The notes under the pieces: model-generated | The model's input: only the letters and a program-made list of their open reading frames with translations | Databases searched by the model: none | Told to the model about the DNA's origin: nothing | Source of the DNA: Casuarina equisetifolia | Taxonomy: Eukaryota; Streptophyta; Magnoliopsida; Fagales; Casuarinaceae | Reading direction: 5' to 3' | Assembly: GCA_028551475.1 (NCBI GenBank) | Contig: CM052355.1 | Span: 6,758,001-6,822,000, forward strand | Length of the DNA stretch: 64,000 bases | Made by a program: the position numbers and the translations under genes | Shown: in pieces, positions 57,936 through 64,000 of the stretch | Layout of the letters: every line of letters starts with the position of its first letter | Position numbering within the stretch: position 1 is the first letter of the stretch

Positions 57936-59438
57936 TCACAACTGTTTGTTCACTCCCATTGAGGGGCGAAGGTATACCCGAACCTCATGTTCTTCAGATC
58001 CTACACGATGTTTGGGCACAATAATCTCAAGCATTGCTCCAATCTCAGTGTAGTAAGCTTCAAGTTTGGCATCTTCTGGTATGCGTGCTGGAAGGTGAAT
58101 TTCCCTAACCAATTCCCCCGGAGGGCAGTGCTCTGGCGCTGGATCAGTTAGCTTAAATGTCCTATCCTGTCGCCTAACGAATGGCACACAAGCCTTACTC
58201 ACACAAGATATCTTTATGATCCCATGTGAGTGAGTGTTCTTCCAGGTAACTTTTACTCTCTGAAGATCTGCGAGAGGCAGGCTGACAATAATCAAGAACC
58301 CTTTCTCATCCTCGTATATAGTTTTTGCAACAGTAACAGGGCCATATACATCCTTCATTACCCCAGTAAACTCATTTAACCAGGGGGGCTTGACCGGGTA
58401 GATGTTCATTTCCAATAACCTGTCAAAATTTTGATTATCAGGTACATAACAGTTATCATAATCTTTGCTGGAAAACAAATCCTTCTTCCGCTTGTTATGA
58501 ACTGATGAAACAAAGATGCCATCAATATTGCCACATTTTGGTGGCTGAGTTGACAATTTCAAACCAGTACGATCCAGCAATTTTCTTTGGTGCGTATTGA
58601 TGTTATTTTTTAGTGGAGCAGGGGGTCGGTCAAGCTCAAATTCGTTGTTGTGTAGGTTTCTCCAGAAAGAAAAATTACTTGCTTCTGGAGGCAGAGAGAA
58701 GCTTATATCTCGGCCTGTAAGCTCCATCCACCTCTTCCTCTCTTCTTCATTAAGACCCGTGAGACTGGGGGACTCAATAACTTCAATACCATGCACACAC
58801 TGAGGATTTGATAGACCCCTATAGTGCTTCCTCTGCATACGGTGTGATCGAACAAATCCTTTGTCCACACTAAAAGGAAATGGACGCTCTCCCTGGCGAG
58901 AATGACCATTCATGTAACTCCTTAGCTGCATCTTGCCCAAAGCATTTTCAGGCCTCTCCTTGAAAACCCACATATACATGTTCTCCATGTCATGCTGAAC
59001 CAAAAAAGTGTTTAATTGCAGGTCTGATTTCTCATATCCAGAGACACCGTTACTATCCTGAACAATCTTACACTTTGATTTCTCATTCAAAACAGGCTTG
59101 AAGTAGAAACTGAAGAAAAACCAGGCTCCCCAAACACTGTCAAGCCGCTTGGCCCATTTTCTTGCAACTTTTGGGACATTGACTTTTGTCACTTCCTCAT
59201 AAATCTGAGACCCCAGGCTTACATCTATGATGTCAGACGGATCACTCCAAGCTGGGGGAGGAGGGCTAGGCTCAGATGATAATGGGAGATTGATATCAGG
59301 AGGTTGTGAAAAGAAAACAGACCGATTCATCTCTCTCTCTAGTTCATCATGTGACAAAGAACCCATGTCCATAGATAAAAGTGTAGAGAGGTGATGACTC
59401 TCCATGGATAGGGTTGTGAGGAGGGCTTCCCCCATCAT
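57936..59438 (-). CDS. HSP20-like (alpha-crystallin-domain) protein
   Basis: A 500-residue uninterrupted frame starting MMGEALLTTLSMESHHLSTL. The N-terminal 370 residues are plant-specific, with a Pro-rich patch (SEPSPPPPAWSDPSD, about 55-70), WAKRLDSVWGAWFFFSFYFK near 93-112, and basic stretches (NKRKKDLF). About residues 365-490 form an HSP20/p23-like beta-sandwich: DVYGPVTVAKTIYEDEKGFL, VSLPLADLQRVKVTWKN, GELVREIHLPARIPEDAKLE and GAMLEIIVPK. This layout fits the uncharacterised plant HSP20-like superfamily typified by Arabidopsis AT1G20870, much longer than ordinary small heat-shock proteins; its function is not established. A 5'UTR intron is likely, from 60160 (donor GTAATC on the minus strand) to 59483. 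Confidence 0.88.
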   Translation of the reverse strand: MMGEALLTTLSMESHHLSTLLSMDMGSLSHDELEREMNRSVFFSQPPDINLPLSSEPSPPPPAWSDPSDIIDVSLGSQIYEEVTKVNVPKVARKWAKRLDSVWGAWFFFSFYFKPVLNEKSKCKIVQDSNGVSGYEKSDLQLNTFLVQHDMENMYMWVFKERPENALGKMQLRSYMNGHSRQGERPFPFSVDKGFVRSHRMQRKHYRGLSNPQCVHGIEVIESPSLTGLNEEERKRWMELTGRDISFSLPPEASNFSFWRNLHNNEFELDRPPAPLKNNINTHQRKLLDRTGLKLSTQPPKCGNIDGIFVSSVHNKRKKDLFSSKDYDNCYVPDNQNFDRLLEMNIYPVKPPWLNEFTGVMKDVYGPVTVAKTIYEDEKGFLIIVSLPLADLQRVKVTWKNTHSHGIIKISCVSKACVPFVRRQDRTFKLTDPAPEHCPPGELVREIHLPARIPEDAKLEAYYTEIGAMLEIIVPKHRVGSEEHEVRVYLRPSMGVNKQL

Positions 59439-59482
59439 TCCCCTGGCAAGCTTTCTTTTCGTCTTGGTTTTGGGTGTAATTT

Positions 59483-60330
59483 CTGAACCCCACCCAGAAA
59501 CAAGTCACCTCACAACCATCTTAAAATATAGAACTGAACCCACAGACATTGTGGACTCATTATGCAGTCCGAAATCAACAGAAGCAACTGCCAAACATCT
59601 TGACGACCCACAAACTAGTCTTCACCACAAATTCTAACAATTCAGAGCACAGTGACCAACAGCAATAATATTGTCAAAGCCTTGACCTGAAAACATCAAC
59701 CAGAACATTTAGGCAATACACCATGATTCAAGCTCGGTGGACGGCACGTCGAACAAAATGAACATGAGCCACTGATTTTTTTTTTCTTTTTCAATACAAT
59801 TCATTCCTCGAGTCAAATAATTTGTACTGATCTCACCTGTGCTAAAACTTTAGTATGTCTTTTTTGGCGTTGGTTGAGGATAATATGCTAAAAATTCAAT
59901 TTTAAAAGATAAAAAAAAAAAAGAAACTCCAAGATCAAATATTTTTTCTATGATTTTGTTTGCTTTCCTACACTTTCTCAGCAGCCAAACAAAGAAAAAC
60001 CATAAACAAAACCTGAAAATTCAGAAAACCTACAATACCAGGGAACTCTACAAACAAAATAGAAATATTACGGATTCACCAAGACCAAATCAACCACGAA
60101 ACCGTAACGCAAAAGCCACAGAAGAAAAGGGGAATGTTAAAAGAGATATTTAAAGATTACCTGTAAAGCGTGGCTTCGAATCCGTAGGGATTGAGAATTT
60201 TCGCAATCGATTCCCATTTTTGAGAGAGAGAGAAAGAGAAGGGAAGGGGAAAAATGGTTACGGAATCCGTTTAAAAGACCCACACTGGCAAAGACCGCCG
60301 TTTGAAGACTGTCGCCGTTAACGCCCTTGC
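59483..60330 (-). other. 5'UTR exon and intron of the HSP20-like gene
   Basis: On the minus strand a noncoding exon with GA-rich sequence (about 60330-60161) ends in CAG|GTAATC, and a TTCAG acceptor at 59487-59483 lies 45 bases upstream of the ATG. This is inferred from splice signals only. Confidence 0.5.
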
Positions 60331-60339
60331 GCAAGAGAG

Positions 60340-61195
60340 ACGTAAGTCCTCATCTCACGCGTGTCAAGCTAGTCTACCGTTGCTTTTATTTATAGAATAA
60401 AAATAAAATCGACGAAAAGTAAAAGGTCATGATGATCTTAATCTTTTTCAAATCGAGGAAAAACACGTGCTTCCATGGTTACTTTTCTTTAACAATGATT
60501 TAACTTTTATAAACATAATGTTCTTTTGATCAAAAAATAGATGGTTGAAAAAAAATTAAACTTTGCTTGTTAGTTTAATAGAGACTAACAATTATAGTTT
60601 AATGAAAAGAAAAACCAACCATTGACTAAAAAATTGCGTGTTTAATAGGCTTGGTTTTTATTTTTTTAAAAGTACAAGTGCGCCGCTGTGCCCTATCTAA
60701 CTATAGAAAAAATGACACTTGCGGCAAATGATTTTTGTTTTTATATAACTTAAAAGGGTATGTTCCGAAGAGTCCAGCATGCTTAAAGCCCATGGAGATG
60801 ACTCTGGATTGGCTATGACCAAGAAAAAGGAACATCCAATGACTAAACAAAGAGTTAAAAGATGTCGGTGCTGTCTAATTTGTTATTCCTATGTTTTTGT
60901 CGTCACTACAGGGCCTTCATGCATTGGCGGCAGGTGCTGCGTGATTGATTACTCAACTCAATAGAATGGGTATTCGGGCCTGTTGGACCGAATGAGTGTC
61001 AAGATGGCCCAACACATTCATTCCGACCTCCCCGAGGAAGAAATGAGAAAGGGGTTCATACGGCCTTATAATCATTTGTTAGATAAAGCTACGAGGTAAA
61101 AGACAATCCTAATCTTGCAGTCACCGTCCAAGTTGCATCGCTTGACGGCCTTATTTTTGGCACCTCATGATCGCTAATAAAATCGTTTCTTTCTA
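60340..61195. other. Intergenic stretch
   Basis: AT-rich, no gene recognised. The 61-codon frame at 60779-60964 contains a cysteine-rich segment (RCRCCLICYS) but I see no family. Confidence 0.4.
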
Positions 61196-61729
61196 ATGGC
61201 GGACGGCGATTTCTCTAGCACTGACACCAAAGTCTTCTTTATTCTAGCCACCATGGGATCAGTGGTGGTTGTGATTGCCATTTACCACTGTCTAGCGGCC
61301 GGTTGTTGCATCCGGCAGTCAACGCAACGTCTTGAATCGGAGACCAGGGAGGCACCGAGACGCAGCTGCACTATCACTGCTGTGGCCCAGCTCATTCCAG
61401 CCCACAAGTATCAGAAGGGCATGGGCTTGGTGGGCAATGACGTCTTCTGTGCAATTTGCTTGTGCGAATTTGAGGAGGGCGACGAACTACGTATACTACC
61501 AGGGTGCGCGCACTCGTTTCATGTACTCTGCATCGACATGTGGCTCCACTCCCATTCAAGTTGCCCCATATGCCGGTCGGTTACTACGCCTTCGACACCG
61601 GTACCTGGATTAGGCTCCGGTGAATCCGAGGGACATTCCGGGACCTTGCAGGATATCGTTGTTGTTGGACTATTTGTTATAGTCCTTACTGAAGTGGGCT
61701 TATACCAATGGGAATTACAAAGTCACTAA
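61196..61729 (+). CDS. ATL-like RING-H2 finger protein
   Basis: A single-exon 177-residue putative E3 ubiquitin ligase. An N-terminal membrane span (about 14-37, [20 protein letters not shown]) is followed by a Cys/Arg-rich juxtamembrane part and IPAHKYQKG where ATLs have the GLD region. The RING-H2 ligands are all present with canonical spacing: C85, C88, C104, H106, H109, C112, C123, C126, with the conserved W116 and P124. It is short for an ATL. After the RING comes a Ser/Gly/Pro linker and a second hydrophobic segment (about 151-170, [20 protein letters not shown]), which is uncommon. The last residues may have been altered by DNA at the edge of the copia element, which begins within a few dozen bases. 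Confidence 0.88.
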   Translation: MADGDFSSTDTKVFFILATMGSVVVVIAIYHCLAAGCCIRQSTQRLESETREAPRRSCTITAVAQLIPAHKYQKGMGLVGNDVFCAICLCEFEEGDELRILPGCAHSFHVLCIDMWLHSHSSCPICRSVTTPSTPVPGLGSGESEGHSGTLQDIVVVGLFVIVLTEVGLYQWELQSH

Positions 61730-61765
61730 ACTTATTTTAAATAAATGTTTTATAATCCATTCATA

Positions 61766-62347
61766 TGAGACATATTGGATTCTTAATTGTCAAATATGGG
61801 ACTGGCTAGTGTGAGCCAGTGTCTGCTATATAGAATTGTAATGAGTGGGACTATATAGACGGCACATTCAATAATTGGCTAGATCCCTCCTTTAGCTCTC
61901 CATTCATACACTATGATTCGCATTAGTGAAGAGCCTACATCATTGGTAAGTTAAAGGGTGATTATGATTTAAACTTGTTCAATGACATAATCATAAATAT
62001 GGGTGAATTCAGTCATTGTAGCCTTCTCTGACACGTCACACACTTGCACCTTCTTTTTACAAAAGGGCACACGCACAAAAAAAAAAAAAAAAGAAGTGAG
62101 AAGGCTTACCCGATCTTACCCGTTGCCTTGCACCCCTACGTACGCTTACCTAATCTTTAGCGAATCAAGGCCATCACATCAAGCCAATGACTAAAGGAGA
62201 GAATAAAGGAGAAGAATCAAGCCACGCTCATCTAGTATGGACAACAAACAAGGTACTTTTCTCTCATAACTTTATATCATATATTTGTGTTCTAAATGAG
62301 AAGCGAAGATCCTGTGTTAAGCTCGTTTGAGCTCAGATTTTCCAACA
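61766..62347 (+). repeat. Probable 5' LTR of a Ty1/copia element
   Basis: The right end (TTTTCCAACA, ending 62347) is fixed by the primer binding site immediately after it. The left end is uncertain; TGAGACATATTGG at 61766 is a candidate TG start giving about 580 bp. The 3' LTR lies beyond the window so neither end can be confirmed by comparison. Confidence 0.55.
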
Positions 62348-64000
62348 ATTGGTATTGGAGCCACGATTTAGCTTCCATTTAGAGTACAAATTGAACAAAA
62401 AAAATTGAGATTTGAAGCTAGAAATTCGAATTTGAGTTTTCAGGTTCGTGGGTATCCAAATACCCGTTTTGGTCAAACTTGGTACCTAGAGGTCTTTGAA
62501 CGTCAAATCGACCTCACCAGTGGCTAGATCGGCGCTAGATCTACTTTTTGGTGCCGTCGGAGGTTTGATCGGAGAAGGGTTGACCCGACCCGAATAGGTC
62601 TAATCGGGCTTCACCGCCGTAGGCGGCTTAAGGAGCATAGAAGTTGTTGCGTTGAGGCCGGCGGAGGTCCGTTTTGGGTCGGCGTACCTGTCGACGTCGG
62701 ACTCGCTTCAGGAGCCGGTCGTTTCGGTGGTGAACCGGCCATATCGGCCTGTGTCGGTCGAAATATTGAATACCGGAACCGGTTTGTACCAGTTTATACC
62801 GGTTTCGCCGGTGACTACTTTCAGGCGGCGCGTGGAGGCGCGTGGGAGGTTGGATTTGATGTCGAATTTTGTTGAATTTCTCCTCCAACTGTGATCTAGC
62901 CTCTAATGTCACTTTTCAGTTTTGTAATTTTTTTGAAATCCCAATTTTGTTGTCAAATTGGTTTGTAATTTTATTAAATGTAAGTAGTTTATAGATGTTT
63001 GTTATAGATTTGAATTGTATGTGGCCCCACAGTAGTTTTCTGAACCTAGAGTACTTTTCTAATTTAGTTTAGATGTTATGGCCATGTATTACAATATAAT
63101 TATTCATTGATTTATTAAATTCATTATTAATGGCCACAATTTTTTTTTTACATATGTTTGATTATTTTAATATTTGACCATTTCTACACATTAAGGCATG
63201 CTTTTCTTTAATTATTTTCTCATCCTTAATATTAGCATGTGTGTACTATAACACTTACTGAGTGTAGTTAATGATGCAATTTAAGGACATTTCATTTTGC
63301 CCCGAGTCCATAATGTTAAATTGCATATTGTATTGTGAGTTGTGTTCCTTGGTGTGAGAGGGTTTTGTGATTTAGTTGAGGTGTGACCACTAAAGTGGTG
63401 CATTCTTAGCTAAATTGTAAAATTTCGGTCTTGCATAAGGAAGGGAATGCCTCTGGTTTTGGTGTATAGTTATTAGCCCAAAGGCGGTAATTGTATGCTA
63501 CTACTTGGAGGTGTACATGGCATTGATTTATATGCATGAGTTTAGACTGGTTAAAGTGGTTTATGCAGCCTAAAGGCGGTAGATTGCAATGATTGGAATT
63601 TGTTCATTGTTGATACTATGTTGTAGGGCTTTACATTATTTATCATGTATTCTACCCAAAGGTGTTTGCATGATGATATATGTGAGCTCAATTTTTATAC
63701 AATCACGTGATGCTGACTTTTGCATCATTTGTTCTACAGTTGTGATTAATCTAAACAATATATTTGTTGCCATCGATCTCTTAGACGACTCAAATTTTAA
63801 GAAGTGGAAAGATGATATTTTTTTTGCTATGAATGTGATTGACATGAGCAGAGCTTTAACTGAACCATCACCTGCTGCGATCACTGCTGAAAGTACTGAA
63901 GAGCAAAGAAGGGATTATGAACAATGGAAAAAGTCTGATAAATTATGTTTGTTGACAATGCATCGATCCATACAGGAGCACTTGAAAGGAGGTTTGCCTA
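62348..64000 (+). mobile_element. Ty1/copia retrotransposon, leader and start of gag (cut by window edge)
   Basis: After the primer site lies a leader of about 1.4 kb, with a GC-rich part (62500-62880) and an AT-rich part. From about 63752 to the end the plus strand reads a copia gag of the DUF4219/UBN2 type: VAIDLLDDSNFKKWKDDIFF, then EQRRDYEQWKKSDKLCLLTM and EHLKGGLP, without a stop to the window edge. The family equivalent is LDGSNFKxWKE...YxxWxxSNRLSLMxMKRSI. Pol and the 3' LTR should follow outside. The gag frame has no clear ATG close by; the leader may contain a splice or the frame may have lost its start. Confidence 0.85.
62350..62363 (+). other. Primer binding site (initiator tRNA-Met type)
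   Basis: TGGTATTGGAGCCA matches 12 of 14 bases of the common plant copia site TGGTATCAGAGCCA, complementary to the 3' end of initiator tRNA-Met. It begins two bases after the LTR end. Confidence 0.85.

Noticed and set aside
62628..62912. Overlapping open frames on both strands in the GC-rich copia leader
   Set aside because: They lie between primer site and gag in low-complexity GC-rich leader sequence and show no family features.

Overview
The window is nuclear DNA of a flowering plant, most likely a eudicot. The evidence is GT-AG introns of very different lengths in AT-rich DNA, plant-only gene families (CASP-like, ATL-type RING-H2, a plastid/mitochondrial methionyl-tRNA synthetase), an intronless plant histone H4, plant-type retroelements, and eukaryotic tRNA genes with internal A/B boxes. 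I cannot name the species.

Layout. 0-2.8 kb: a broken HSP90 fragment and copies of a dispersed AT-rich repeat. 2.78-15.9 kb (+): a long, many-exon RIX1/PELP1-like ribosome-biogenesis gene that looks degenerate, with several independent frame or splice lesions and no recognisable first exon. 16.5-27.5 kb: a patchwork holding a duplicated scrap of the RIX1 exon, three copies of a module carrying the mitochondrial ATP synthase 6 kDa subunit gene (one broken, two apparently intact with extended C-termini), an intact histone H4 gene (-), and a decayed Ty3/gypsy internal region caught between the second and third module copies.

28.5-35.6 kb (+): a complete 12-exon organellar methionyl-tRNA synthetase (606 aa). 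36.6-39.6 kb (-): a complete 12-coding-exon cytosolic UDP-xylose synthase (346 aa). 42.3 kb: tRNA-His(GTG). 42.6-45.1 kb (+): the OST4 mini-gene (37 aa), whose 5'UTR intron contains tRNA-Arg(CCG) on the same strand. 46.2-47.3 kb (-): a three-exon CASP-like 4A membrane protein. 50.3-52.5 kb (-): a six-exon UBC7-class ubiquitin-conjugating enzyme.

52.6-57.9 kb: AT-rich and gene-poor, with a two-copy 289-bp tandem repeat, a perfect 22-bp inverted repeat, and a candidate small secreted peptide gene (CLE/PIP-like core) at 55.6-56.1 kb. 57.9-59.4 kb (-): an uninterrupted 500-aa HSP20-like protein gene with a 5'UTR intron. 61.2-61.7 kb (+): an ATL-like RING-H2 gene. 61.75 kb to the end: the 5' end of a Ty1/copia element (LTR end, primer binding site, leader, start of gag), cut by the window edge.

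The intact genes are ordinary, functionally unrelated housekeeping genes; plant neighbours are not operons. The less ordinary content is the decaying RIX1-like gene, the amplified ATP-synthase-subunit module, the nested tRNA, the microsatellite splice donor in the synthetase gene, and the candidate peptide gene. Exon boundaries were read by eye from splice signals, frame continuity and remembered family sequence; no alignment was run.
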